DNA from: Flavobacteriales bacterium
GTDB taxonomy: Bacteria; Bacteroidota; Bacteroidia; Flavobacteriales_F; PHOS-HE28
Assembly (NCBI GenBank): GCA_020854015.1
Contig: JADZGG010000308.1
Span: forward strand, 1-22,853
Direction of reading: 5' to 3'
Length of the DNA: 22,853 bases
Positions 1 to 7,993 of the stretch are shown here, one piece after another. Each line of letters opens with the position of its first letter. Positions within the stretch are counted from its first letter, which is position 1. Made by a program: the position numbers and the translations under genes. The notes beneath the pieces were generated by a model. It saw nothing but the letters and a program-made list of their open reading frames with translations, was not told where the DNA came from and did no database searches.

Positions 1-335
1 ATGCGCAGCTCACCTGGCTCTACGACCATGCCCAGGCGCTTATCCACCCTTCGGTCTACGAGGGTTTCGGATTGCCTGTGCTGGAGGCGCTTCAGCGGGG
101 CTGCCCAGTGATCGCACGACCGCTCCCGGTCCTGTTGGATCAGTTCGGCTCTTTCTTTCATGCCTGTCGATTCGATGGATCCTCCGATCTTTCGGCTGTG
201 CTTTCACTTCTTCCGCTCCGAACACCGGGTACCCTGCTGTACGAGGAACAGGTCATGCGGGTGCATGCGCGCTTCTCGGAGCAACGCATGGAAACAGCGC
301 TGCGAAGTGTGATCGAACGGTCGAAGTGCCTCTGA
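1..335 (+). CDS. Glycosyltransferase family 4, C-terminal part (gene begins upstream of window)
   Basis: Only the last ~110 codons are present. The frame is already open at base 3 and ends at TGA 333-335. The first visible residues read AQLTWLYDHAQALIHPSVYE and run into GFGLPVLEA. This is the nucleotide-sugar-binding region of GT-B family-4 glycosyltransferases, with the E-x7-E pair (VYEGFGLPVLEA) that contacts the donor diphosphate. The downstream VIARPLPVL fits the usual 'pvia' segment. It probably adds one sugar to a surface polysaccharide on the cytoplasmic face of the inner membrane; donor and acceptor cannot be read from sequence. The next glycosyltransferase starts one base after this stop, which implies translational coupling in one polysaccharide operon. 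The start codon and N-terminal acceptor domain lie outside the window. Confidence 0.85.
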   Translation, partial: AQLTWLYDHAQALIHPSVYEGFGLPVLEALQRGCPVIARPLPVLLDQFGSFFHACRFDGSSDLSAVLSLLPLRTPGTLLYEEQVMRVHARFSEQRMETALRSVIERSKCL

Positions 336-336
336 C

Positions 337-1449
337 ATGCGTATCGCACTGGTACACGATTGGTTGTTGGTGAGCGGCGGCGCCGAGAAGGTCACCAGCG
401 AACTACTGAAGATCTACGATGCGGACGTGTTCTCACTGGTCGACTTCCTGAACGATGAGGACCGCGCGGAGATCCTGCACGGAAAGCGTGCGCGCACGAG
501 CTTCATCCAGCGCCTTCCCGGCGCGCGCAAGCACTACCGGAACTACCTCCCCTTCTTCCCGAAGGCTATCGAACGCTTCGACCTCTCCTCCTACGACCTG
601 ATCATCTCCTCCTCCTATGCCGTTGCCAAGGGAGTTCGGAAGAAGCATCATCAGGTGCATGTATGCTACATCCACACACCCATGCGGTACGCATGGGTGC
701 AGGAGGCCACGTACATCGAAGACCATGAGCTCTCCGGGCTGAGGGCTTCCGTGGTGCGCACCGTGCTGGACCGCTTGCGCCGTTGGGACCACGCGAACTC
801 CGCGTATGTGGACCGTTTCATCGCCAACAGCCAAAACGTGGCCGACCGCGTGAAACGGATCTATGGCCGCGAGTCGGACATCGTGCTTCCGCCAGTGGAT
901 GGCGAACTCTACACGCTCGGCGATGGTGAACGCTCACACTATCTGGCTGCAGCCCGTCTTGTGCCCTACAAGAAGATGCACGAGATCATCCGAGCGTTCG
1001 CACTGATGCCCGATAAGCGGTTGATCCTCTGCGGTGATGGTCCCGAGCAGGAGCGCTTGCGTTCCATGTTGACACCGAACGTTACCATGATCGGGCATGC
1101 CAGCCGTGCTGAGCTGATCCGACTTATGCAGACCGCCAAGGCCTTGATCGTGGCCGCCGACGAGGATCTGGGCCTGACCCCGATGGAAGCTCAGAGCTGC
1201 GGTACGCCTGTGATCGCGCTGCGAAAAGGCGGCTACCTGGAGACCGTGCTGGACGGTGAGACCGGCGTCTTCTTCGAGGACCCTTCCCCCGCTTCCATTG
1301 CAAAGGCCGTGGGCCAATTCGAGGCCCAGGGGGTGCGTCGTTCTGCGGAAGGGATCCGGGAACACATGACCCCTCATTTCAGCCCTGTGTTCCGCGCGGA
1401 GATCAAGGCACTCGTGGATGCCGAACTGGCCAACCATGCCCGCCGCTAA
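337..1449 (+). CDS. Glycosyltransferase family 4 protein
   Basis: This 370-residue protein is full length for a GT-B fold family-4 glycosyltransferase. The N-terminal domain opens with MRIALVHDWLLVSGGAEKV, the glycine-rich acceptor-side loop typical of the family. The C-terminal domain has AARLVPYKK (start of the donor-binding domain), LILCGDGPE and EDLGLTPMEAQSCGTPVIA, which contains the E-x7-E motif. No signal peptide or membrane segment is apparent, so it is probably cytoplasmic and works at the inner membrane on a lipid-linked oligosaccharide. It starts one base after the preceding glycosyltransferase stop, and its 3' end overlaps the next membrane-protein gene, so the three genes look co-transcribed. 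Sugar specificity, for example mannosyl transfer, cannot be assigned. Confidence 0.9.
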   Translation: MRIALVHDWLLVSGGAEKVTSELLKIYDADVFSLVDFLNDEDRAEILHGKRARTSFIQRLPGARKHYRNYLPFFPKAIERFDLSSYDLIISSSYAVAKGVRKKHHQVHVCYIHTPMRYAWVQEATYIEDHELSGLRASVVRTVLDRLRRWDHANSAYVDRFIANSQNVADRVKRIYGRESDIVLPPVDGELYTLGDGERSHYLAAARLVPYKKMHEIIRAFALMPDKRLILCGDGPEQERLRSMLTPNVTMIGHASRAELIRLMQTAKALIVAADEDLGLTPMEAQSCGTPVIALRKGGYLETVLDGETGVFFEDPSPASIAKAVGQFEAQGVRRSAEGIREHMTPHFSPVFRAEIKALVDAELANHARR

Positions 1450-2668
1450 GGTCTGTACGGCCCTGTTCCGATCCTCGACCTTGTTGCTCGCCTGTGTGCC
1501 TATGCTCGGCATGCGGCCTGCTGTGGGCGTGATCCTGCTCTGGGTGCTCAGTGCTTTGCTGCACCGGCTCCTGGTAAGGACGGAACGAGCTGGGCCGGAT
1601 GTTCGCACCTTTCTCCTCCTGGCCTCGCCCTTTGTTTTAATGGCCCTCGATCTATTGCGAGCGACCGACCCTATCGAGGCCTGGCATATTGCAGAACGTA
1701 GTTCGATCCTGGCCCTCGCTCCGTTTGTGGTCTTCATCCTTCGTCCTCCTTTGGATGCAGGTCTGCGGGATCGTGCTGTTGACGTCTATGCGATCGCGTC
1801 GCTGGCACTCGCCCTTTTCGCGAACCTCTCCATTCTCGCTCACGGATCTTCAATGGAACTTCCTTTCGAGCAGGTCTACCGGCAACGGTTCTCGGATGCC
1901 ACCGGGATCCATCCACCCTTCGGCGCGTATTTCTTCCTGCTCGGTGCGTACTTCATGGTCGAACGTGCTCTTCGTACCCCGGAGCAGCGTACACTTCGCA
2001 TCTCCATAGCCTTGTTGTTGACCGCGGCCGGTGCATTGATCGCTTCGCGTACGCCTCTGGTCGCCTTCGCCGCTGCCAGTTCATTGGTCCTTTGGTCACA
2101 CCCAGGACGGGAGCGTTCATTGCGCCGAACCGCGATGCTGATCGGTGTCCTGGCCCTACTGACCGCACTGATCCCATCAGCGCGCCAACGGGCGATGGAG
2201 CCTTTCCGCACTGACCTGGCGATGCCTGTGGTCGGCACATCGAACTCAGTGAGCGAGCGTTTGGTGATCGGGCATTGCACCGTGGAATTGCTGGAGAACA
2301 ACTGGCTCTGGGGTCTTGGCCAAGCCGACGTTCAACCCGCACTGGACATGTGTTACACGCAGTTCAACGACCCACGATACCTCAACGGCAGTTTCAGCAC
2401 GCATTGCCAACCCATGCACTGGTGGCTTTCCTTCGGCATCCTCGGAGCGTTCCTCTTCGGTTCGCTCTTCTTCGTTCCCATGCGCAGGGCCTGGCAGCGG
2501 AACGATGCGCGGCTTGTCGGCTTCCTGCTTTTCGTGCTGGTGTGTTGCCTGACCGAGAACGTGCTGGCTAGGCAATGGGGCGTAGTGCCTTATGCCTTCT
2601 TCCTTTCACTTCTGTCACTATCGCTCTTCGCCGGCGAACGTCCGGCTTCCGCCCGTAACCAGAGGTAA
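1436..2668 (+). CDS. O-antigen ligase/polymerase-like membrane protein (Wzy/WaaL type)
   Basis: This ~410-residue polytopic membrane protein has many hydrophobic segments, for example LLLACVPMLGM, FVLMALDLLRA, IASLALALFANLSIL, ISIALLLTAAGALIA and the closing VGFLLFVLVCCLTENVL. The layout and two late features fit the O-antigen ligase/Wzy family: a periplasmic loop with WGLGQADVQPAL and HCQPMHWWLSFGILG, and the final TEN-R-W segment (LTENVLARQWG). It probably polymerises or transfers polysaccharide in the periplasm, in line with the two glycosyltransferases just upstream. ATG 1436 is preferred because it limits the overlap with the upstream gene to 14 nt. ATG 1418 in the same frame would add six residues. 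The 3' end runs 79 nt into the convergent nhaA gene. Ligase and polymerase cannot be told apart here. Confidence 0.8.
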   Translation: MPAAKVCTALFRSSTLLLACVPMLGMRPAVGVILLWVLSALLHRLLVRTERAGPDVRTFLLLASPFVLMALDLLRATDPIEAWHIAERSSILALAPFVVFILRPPLDAGLRDRAVDVYAIASLALALFANLSILAHGSSMELPFEQVYRQRFSDATGIHPPFGAYFFLLGAYFMVERALRTPEQRTLRISIALLLTAAGALIASRTPLVAFAAASSLVLWSHPGRERSLRRTAMLIGVLALLTALIPSARQRAMEPFRTDLAMPVVGTSNSVSERLVIGHCTVELLENNWLWGLGQADVQPALDMCYTQFNDPRYLNGSFSTHCQPMHWWLSFGILGAFLFGSLFFVPMRRAWQRNDARLVGFLLFVLVCCLTENVLARQWGVVPYAFFLSLLSLSLFAGERPASARNQR

Positions 2669-3948
2669 CCGACGATACCCGCGATCACTGATGCAAGTAT
2701 GATGGCCAGCTTGGCCTGTTGGATGGAGCCCTCATTCTGGAACGCAAGCTCGTTCACGAAGAACGACATGGTGAAACCCACACCGGCGAGGATGGACATA
2801 CCGACCAAGTGTCCCCAACGCAGACCTGCGCTCAATTTGGCTGCACCCGTGCGCATGAGTAACCAGCAGGTAAGGATGATGCCCACCGGCTTACCGATCA
2901 CCAACCCGAACAGCACACCTAAAAAGACCGTCCCTTGCACCGCCGACGGAATGTCTTCCGGAAGCTCCACGCCCGCATTCGCAAAGGCGAAGACCGGAAG
3001 TATCACGAAGGCGACGAGTGGATGCAAACCCTGTTCAAGCCGTTGCAACGGCGTCTCCGCATGGGCAGCGGAGAGCTTTATGGAACTGATGGTCTGGAGC
3101 TGTTCCTCCGTTAGCGTCGGCAGCCCGTTCGGATCCTGACGTGAGAAGCGTGCTGTCAGCTCACGCAGGCGTGAAAGGAACTGGGCCTCGTTGAGCTTGG
3201 TGCGCACCGGAATGGTGAAGGCCGCCAGCACACCAGCGATGGTCGCGTGCACACCGCTTAACAGGAAGGCCGTCCACAGCAGTCCGATACCCACCACACC
3301 ATAGAACACGGCACTGCGTACACCCACCAGATTGGCCACGGTCATCACTGCCAACGCACCGCCCCCGATGGCGAGGTAGTTCCAGCCGATGTCACTGGTG
3401 TAGAAGAACGCGATCACCAACACGCTGCCCAGATCGTCGGCGATGGCCACGGTGGTAAGGAACACCTTGAGCGCCGTAGGCACCTTGCTTCCCAATAGCG
3501 CCATGATACCCAGCGCGAAAGCGATGTCCGTTGCCATGGGAACACCCCAACCACTGCCCGTGAAAGAGCCGGGAGGATTGAGGAGCGCATAGATCAGCGC
3601 AGGCACGAGCATGCCACCGAAGCCAGCAGCCACAGGCAACAAGGCCTTGCGCGGATCGCTCAGCTCACCGCCCACCACCTCTCGCTTGAGCTCCAGGCCC
3701 ACCACGAAGAAGAAAAGGGCCATCAGCCCGTCATTGACCCAATGATGGAGCGAACGTTCGAGGCGATGTCCCCCGAGATCCAGTCCGACCGGTACGTCCC
3801 ACAAGTGGTGATATGCTTCGCGCCAAGGGGAATTGGCGAGCACCATGGCTGCCATTGCACCCATGAACAACAGCACGCCACCGGTGGCCTGGTGGTGCAT
3901 GAAATGGTCGAAAGGCCGCAGCAAGCGGTCGATGGGATCCTTGCGCAT
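2590..3948 (-). CDS. nhaA: Na+/H+ antiporter NhaA
   Basis: This 452-residue inner-membrane antiporter exchanges external H+ for internal Na+ for pH and sodium homeostasis. Diagnostic NhaA features are visible: the N-terminal FFFVVGLELKREVVGGELSD, TDIAFALGIMALLG around residues 140-153 with Asp141, and the paired ion-binding aspartates in VAIADDLGSVLVIA (Asp171 and Asp172). About 11-12 hydrophobic segments are present. It is longer than the ~390-residue E. coli protein because of a polar insertion around residues 245-300 (near TKLNEAQFLSRLRELTARF) and a charged C-terminal tail, arrangements I know from other Bacteroidota and proteobacterial NhaA proteins. It is a single gene, divergent from transketolase, and its end overlaps the convergent polysaccharide ligase gene by 79 nt. 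Confidence 0.95.
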   Translation of the reverse strand: MRKDPIDRLLRPFDHFMHHQATGGVLLFMGAMAAMVLANSPWREAYHHLWDVPVGLDLGGHRLERSLHHWVNDGLMALFFFVVGLELKREVVGGELSDPRKALLPVAAGFGGMLVPALIYALLNPPGSFTGSGWGVPMATDIAFALGIMALLGSKVPTALKVFLTTVAIADDLGSVLVIAFFYTSDIGWNYLAIGGGALAVMTVANLVGVRSAVFYGVVGIGLLWTAFLLSGVHATIAGVLAAFTIPVRTKLNEAQFLSRLRELTARFSRQDPNGLPTLTEEQLQTISSIKLSAAHAETPLQRLEQGLHPLVAFVILPVFAFANAGVELPEDIPSAVQGTVFLGVLFGLVIGKPVGIILTCWLLMRTGAAKLSAGLRWGHLVGMSILAGVGFTMSFFVNELAFQNEGSIQQAKLAIILASVIAGIVGYLWLRAEAGRSPAKSDSDRSERKKA

Positions 3949-4076
3949 GCTGGGAAGATAGCGGCCTCACGGCACGGCCGACGCCCCTTTCACTTTTCAG
4001 AAGTTATCCACACGGAACGGCCTTGGCGAGGCCTCCCCGATACCTTCGCAGCACTATTCCGGAACCCTTGCCCACC
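3949..4076. promoter_or_regulatory. Divergent intergenic region between nhaA and transketolase N-subunit
   Basis: This 128-nt gap separates two divergent genes, so it should hold promoters for both strands. On the plus strand TACCTTCG (4041-4048) lies 28 nt before the transketolase ATG. On the minus strand TAACTTCT (3999-4006) and TATCTTCC (3953-3960) are weaker matches upstream of nhaA; the second is almost too close to the ATG for a leadered transcript. No operator-like palindrome or riboswitch fold stands out. Confidence 0.4.
4041..4048 (+). promoter_or_regulatory. Putative Bacteroidota -7 promoter box for the transketolase operon
   Basis: TACCTTCG matches the Bacteroidota -7 consensus TAnnTTTG at all but one fixed position. 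It would place the transcript start about 25 nt before the ATG at 4077. A TTG lies 15 nt upstream, shorter than the usual spacing of about 17-23 nt, so support for a -33 element is weak. Confidence 0.4.
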
Positions 4077-4952
4077 ATGACCAAACCCGCGCCGGCCGCA
4101 GCTTCCAGCGTATCGACCGACGAATTGGACAGCATCTGTTCGCAGGTGCGCCGTGACATTGTCCGCATGGTGCATGGCTGCCAGAGCGGCCACCCAGGTG
4201 CTTCCCTGGGCTGCACCGAGTTCTTCGTTGCCCTTTACTGGAGCATCCTGCGTCACGACCCCAAAGCCTTCAGCATGGACGGCATCGGGCAGGACCTCTT
4301 TTTCCTGAGCAATGGGCACATCAGCCCGGTGTGGTACAGCGTGCTCGCACACAGTGGCTACTTCCCTGTGAAGGAGCTGGCCACCTTCCGCAAGCTCGAT
4401 TCGCGGCTACAGGGTCACCCTACAACGCATGAAGGGTTGCCCGGCATTCGGATGGCGAGCGGTTCGCTTGGTCAAGGCCTCAGTGTCGGCATCGGTGCCG
4501 CATTGGCGAAGAAGCTGAACGGAGATCCGCATCTGGTGTTCACGCTGCACGGTGACGGAGAACTGCAGGAAGGCCAGATCTGGGAGGCCGCCATGAGCGC
4601 CCCCCGGCACAAGGTCGATAACCTGATCGCCACGGTGGATTGGAACGGCCGCCAGATCGACGGCGATGTGGATGACGTGATGCCCCTTGGCGACCTGCCC
4701 GCGAAGTGGAAGGCTTTCGGCTGGGACGTGCTGATCTGCAATGGCAACGACATGGCCGAACTGTTGGCCACGCTGAACGAAGCAAAGTCCCGGACAGGCA
4801 AAGGCCTGCCGATCGTGATCCTGATGCGCACCGAGATGGGCCAGGGCGTCGACTTCATGGTCGGCTCGCACGAGTGGCACGGCATTCCTCCGAACGATGA
4901 ACAGCTTGCCCGCGCACTGGCGCAGCTCCCTGAAACGTTAGGGGACTATTGA
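4077..4952 (+). CDS. Transketolase, N-terminal (thiamine-diphosphate-binding) subunit
   Basis: This 291-residue protein equals the first third or so of a conventional transketolase. It moves two-carbon units between sugar phosphates in the non-oxidative pentose phosphate pathway, together with the C-subunit encoded at 6421. Visible motifs are GCQSGHPGASLG near the N-terminus, HISPVWYSVLAHSGYF, LQGHPTT, GSLGQGLSVGIGAA, and the thiamine-diphosphate signature beginning GDGELQEGQIWEAAM at about residue 159 and ending at VDWNGRQIDG. ATG 4077 is chosen because the upstream in-frame TTG (4023) gives an unlike-family extension that would include the promoter box. The gene for a secreted vWA protein follows after 53 nt and separates the two transketolase halves. 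Similar split transketolases are common in Bacteroidota and archaea. Confidence 0.92.
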   Translation: MTKPAPAAASSVSTDELDSICSQVRRDIVRMVHGCQSGHPGASLGCTEFFVALYWSILRHDPKAFSMDGIGQDLFFLSNGHISPVWYSVLAHSGYFPVKELATFRKLDSRLQGHPTTHEGLPGIRMASGSLGQGLSVGIGAALAKKLNGDPHLVFTLHGDGELQEGQIWEAAMSAPRHKVDNLIATVDWNGRQIDGDVDDVMPLGDLPAKWKAFGWDVLICNGNDMAELLATLNEAKSRTGKGLPIVILMRTEMGQGVDFMVGSHEWHGIPPNDEQLARALAQLPETLGDY

Positions 4953-5005
4953 ACCTCCCCATCCCCCAGCTTCGCTTGGTACCGCATTTGCAACACGGCA
5001 GCACC

Positions 5006-6415
5006 ATGCGGACCTCCTCCTTTCTGCGCAGCGTAGTGATCGGGCTCTCGTTGGCCATGCTATCGCCGCTCGTTGCCCAGACCAAGCCTGCTGAAAAGCG
5101 GGAGTTGACACGCCTGTTGTTCGTGATGGACGCGAGCAACAGCATGAACGCGTTCTGGGACAACCAACCCAAGATCAACGCTGCACGCGAGGTATTGCTG
5201 CGCTCCTTGACCGAGATCGAAGGACAGCCCGACCTGGAGATCGCTTTGAGGCTCTACGGTCACCAAACGAGGATCGAGCCGGGTAAACAAGACTGCGACG
5301 ACACGAAGCTCGAGGTCCCGTTCAGTCCGAACAGCGTGCCTGCCATTCGGGAACGCATGCGCACGGTGCAATGCCTGGGCACCACACCCATCGCACGTTC
5401 CTTGCTGAAAGCCGCCGATGATTTTCCGCCCACGACCTTCAACGACACACGTAAGGTGCGCAACATCATCATCCTGATCACCGACGGTATCGAGGCCTGT
5501 GATGAGGACCCATGTGCGGTGAGCCGAGCCTTGCAGGCCAAGGGCATCATTCTGAAACCCTTCGTGATCGGAGTGGGCCTGGTGGGCGACGAGAAGTACA
5601 GCCTGGAATGTGTGGGCAACTACTATGATGCAGGCACCCCGGCCATGTTCGACCACGTGTTACGCCTCGTGATCAGCCAGGCCCTCAACAACACCACCAC
5701 GACGCTGCACTTGCTGGATGTGAACGGCAAACCCAAGGAGACCAATGTTCCGGTGACCTTCTACGACCAACGCACAGGACAGCAACGCTACAACTTCGTG
5801 CACACGATGAGCAGTAAGGGCGAACCCGACACGCTGACCATCGATCCGCTGTTCACCTACCGCATTGTGGCGCACACCATTCCGCCCAGCGTGCGCGAGA
5901 ACGTCAGTGTGAAGGCCGGACAGCACAACATCATCACGCTGGATGCAGGCCAGGGTGACCTGGAACTTCGCACCGAGAGCGCTTGGGGCAGTGAGCGCGG
6001 TATCCCGGTGATCGTGCGAAAGGACGGCATCGACGCCACCTTGCATGTGCAGGACCTCAACAGCACCGAGCGCTACCGGGTGGGCCGCTACGACCTGGAA
6101 GTGCTTACGCTGCCGCGCCTCACCATCCCGGACGTGGACGTCAAGCAAAGCGCCGTCACGACCATCAGCATACCGCAGCCAGGCGTCGTGAACATCGTGC
6201 CCACCGCCCAAGGTCCCGGCGCCATCTTCGTGAAGGACGGCAGCGAACTGAAATGGGTGGTGGACCTCGATCCCACGGCAACGAGTCATCAGTTCCGGCT
6301 GTTGCCGGGCAGCTACAAGGTCGTGTACCGTTCCGACAGCGCGCGACAGACCATCTATTCCATCGAAAAGGACTTCACCATCACCGGCGGTCAAAGCATC
6401 ACGGTCACCCTCTGA
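5006..6415 (+). CDS. Secreted von Willebrand factor A domain protein
   Basis: This 469-residue exported protein begins with a signal peptide (SFLRSVVIGLSLAMLSPLVA, cleavage near residue 25). A vWA domain follows at about residues 35-235. Its metal-ion-dependent adhesion site is complete: VMDASNSM (Asp42, Ser44, Ser46), a threonine in CLGTTPIARS (about 126-127), and ITDG with Asp160. Several cysteines (97, 123, 165, 170) suggest disulphides in the periplasm. The remaining ~230 residues look like three successive beta-rich modules, each closing with a G-x-Y-x-V-like strand and a V/I-rich strand. ATG 5006 is chosen over an upstream TTG (4949) because it exposes the signal peptide. The gene lies between the transketolase subunit genes, 5 nt from the second. 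Its partner is unknown; a divalent-metal-dependent protein-binding role is inferred from the MIDAS site. Confidence 0.85.
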   Translation: MRTSSFLRSVVIGLSLAMLSPLVAQTKPAEKRELTRLLFVMDASNSMNAFWDNQPKINAAREVLLRSLTEIEGQPDLEIALRLYGHQTRIEPGKQDCDDTKLEVPFSPNSVPAIRERMRTVQCLGTTPIARSLLKAADDFPPTTFNDTRKVRNIIILITDGIEACDEDPCAVSRALQAKGIILKPFVIGVGLVGDEKYSLECVGNYYDAGTPAMFDHVLRLVISQALNNTTTTLHLLDVNGKPKETNVPVTFYDQRTGQQRYNFVHTMSSKGEPDTLTIDPLFTYRIVAHTIPPSVRENVSVKAGQHNIITLDAGQGDLELRTESAWGSERGIPVIVRKDGIDATLHVQDLNSTERYRVGRYDLEVLTLPRLTIPDVDVKQSAVTTISIPQPGVVNIVPTAQGPGAIFVKDGSELKWVVDLDPTATSHQFRLLPGSYKVVYRSDSARQTIYSIEKDFTITGGQSITVTL

Positions 6416-6420
6416 ACACC

Positions 6421-7374
6421 ATGGCCAACGTCCCCCTCCTCGACCAAAAGGACTCCCGCAGCGGCTTCGGCGCCGGACTACTTGAACTCGGCAAGCGCGA
6501 CCCCAACGTGGTGGCCCTGTGCGCGGACCTGACCGGATCGCTGAAGATGGACGCCTTCGCCAAGGCCTTCCCGGAGCGTTTCTTCCAGATGGGTGTGGCC
6601 GAAGCCAACATGATGGGCGTGGCCGCAGGCCTTACCATCGGCGGCAAGATCCCCTTCACGGGAACCTTCGCGAATTTCAGTACGGGCCGCGTGTACGACC
6701 AGATCCGCCAGAGCATCGCCTACGCTGGGAAGAACGTGAAGATCTGCGCCAGCCACGCCGGGCTCACGCTCGGCGAGGACGGCGCCACGCACCAGATCCT
6801 CGAGGATATCGGGTTGATGAAGATGCTGCCGGGCATGACGGTGATCGTGCCCTGCGACTTCAACCAGACCAAGCAGGCCACCATCGCCATCGGTGCGCAT
6901 GAAGGGCCCGTCTACCTGCGATTCGGTCGCCCGAAATGGCCCGTGTTCATCCCTGCGGACATGCCCTTCGAGATCGGTAAAGCCCAGATCCTGGTGGAAG
7001 GTTCCGACGTCAGCATCTTCGCTTGTGGTCATCTGGTATGGCGCGCGTTGCAGGCAGCCGAAGAACTGGCCAACGCGGGTATCAAGGCGGAGGTGATCAA
7101 CGTGCACACTATTAAACCTCTCGACGAAGCCACCGTCCTAGCTTCGGTACGCAAGACAGGATGTGCGGTAAGCTGCGAGGAACACAACCGGTTCGGAGGC
7201 TTGGGCGACAGCATCGCCCAGGTGCTCGCCTTGAAGCAGCCGCTCCCCATGGAGTTCGTGGCCGTGAACGACAGCTTCGGCGAGAGCGGAACACCGGATC
7301 AGTTGTTGCAGAAGTACGGTCTGGATGTGCCGGACATCGTGGCCGCTGCGCAACGAGCGCTCAAGCGGAAGTAG
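6421..7374 (+). CDS. Transketolase, C-terminal subunit
   Basis: This 317-residue protein carries the pyrimidine-binding and C-terminal transketolase domains and should pair with the subunit at 4077 to form the active enzyme. Diagnostic stretches are VALCADLTGSLKM, MGVAEANMMGVAAGL with the conserved glutamate (about Glu61) that activates the thiamine ring, SHAGLTLGEDGATHQILEDI, and VYLRFGRPK. The Rossmann-like C-terminal domain starts near ILVEGSDVSIFACGHLV and includes EEHNRFGGLGDSIAQVL. ATG 6421 sits 5 nt after the vWA stop, whereas the longer in-frame opening to 6253 lies inside the vWA gene. The ECF sigma factor follows 28 nt after the TAG stop, so the operon may continue into it. The paralogous family 1-deoxyxylulose-5-phosphate synthase is unlikely because the split architecture and motifs fit transketolase. 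Confidence 0.92.
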   Translation: MANVPLLDQKDSRSGFGAGLLELGKRDPNVVALCADLTGSLKMDAFAKAFPERFFQMGVAEANMMGVAAGLTIGGKIPFTGTFANFSTGRVYDQIRQSIAYAGKNVKICASHAGLTLGEDGATHQILEDIGLMKMLPGMTVIVPCDFNQTKQATIAIGAHEGPVYLRFGRPKWPVFIPADMPFEIGKAQILVEGSDVSIFACGHLVWRALQAAEELANAGIKAEVINVHTIKPLDEATVLASVRKTGCAVSCEEHNRFGGLGDSIAQVLALKQPLPMEFVAVNDSFGESGTPDQLLQKYGLDVPDIVAAAQRALKRK

Positions 7375-7402
7375 TCTTCCACTCAACTGAACGGCCCGGC
7401 GC

Positions 7403-7963
7403 ATGAGCGACATGTCCGATGCCGAGCTCATGGCCCTCTTCCGCAAGGAGGATACACGACACTATGCCTTCAACCTCATTGTCCGGGCGTACCAGAAACG
7501 CCTCTACGCCTTCGTACGCCGCATGGTCACCGACCCGGACGAGACGCAGGACGTGCTCCAGAACGTGTTCCTAAAGGCCTGGACCGGACTTGAGCGTTTC
7601 CGCGAGGATGCCCAGCTCTACAGCTGGCTCTACCGCATCGCGCACAACGAGAGCATCACGCATCTGAAGCGCATGCGGCGCGGCCTGTTCGTGACCGAGA
7701 GCAGCGTGATCGAGCGCCTCACCACCACGTTGGACAGCAGCGAGCATTTCAGTGGGGACATCATTCAGAAGAAACTGCAGAAGGCCGTGATGACCCTGCC
7801 AACGAAGCAGCGTGCGGTCTTTACCATGAAGTACTTCGAAGAGATGAAGTACGAGCAGATGAGCACCATCACCGGAACGAGTGTGGGGGCGTTGAAAGCC
7901 AGCTACCACATTGCCGTGAAGAAGATCGAGGCCCATCTCACGCGCCCGGATCAAACCATGTGA
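7403..7963 (+). CDS. ECF-type RNA polymerase sigma-70 factor
   Basis: This 186-residue protein has the two-domain layout of ECF sigma factors. Region 2 spans about residues 22-92 and includes RLYAFVRRMVTDPDETQDV, the -10-recognition helix LQNVFLKAWTGLERF and the SWLYRIAHNESITHLKR segment. Region 4 spans about residues 128-178 with LPTKQRAVFTMKYFEEMKYE and the helix-turn-helix TGTSVGALKASYHIAVKKI. No sensory C-terminal extension is present. The next two genes encode a one-TM protein and a periplasmic helical protein, the usual Bacteroidota arrangement for membrane-controlled sigma factors, so it is probably held inactive by the downstream membrane protein. A second in-frame ATG at 7412 is an alternative start. 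Its target promoters cannot be read from the window. Confidence 0.93.
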   Translation: MSDMSDAELMALFRKEDTRHYAFNLIVRAYQKRLYAFVRRMVTDPDETQDVLQNVFLKAWTGLERFREDAQLYSWLYRIAHNESITHLKRMRRGLFVTESSVIERLTTTLDSSEHFSGDIIQKKLQKAVMTLPTKQRAVFTMKYFEEMKYEQMSTITGTSVGALKASYHIAVKKIEAHLTRPDQTM

Positions 7964-7993
7964 ACGACCACCGGTCTTATTGCCTGTACGCCG

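Noticed and set aside
7367..7380. Hairpin GGAAG-TAGT-CTTCC around the transketolase C-subunit stop
   Set aside because: The stem is only 5 bp, not GC-rich, and lacks a T-tract, so it is not supported as a terminator.
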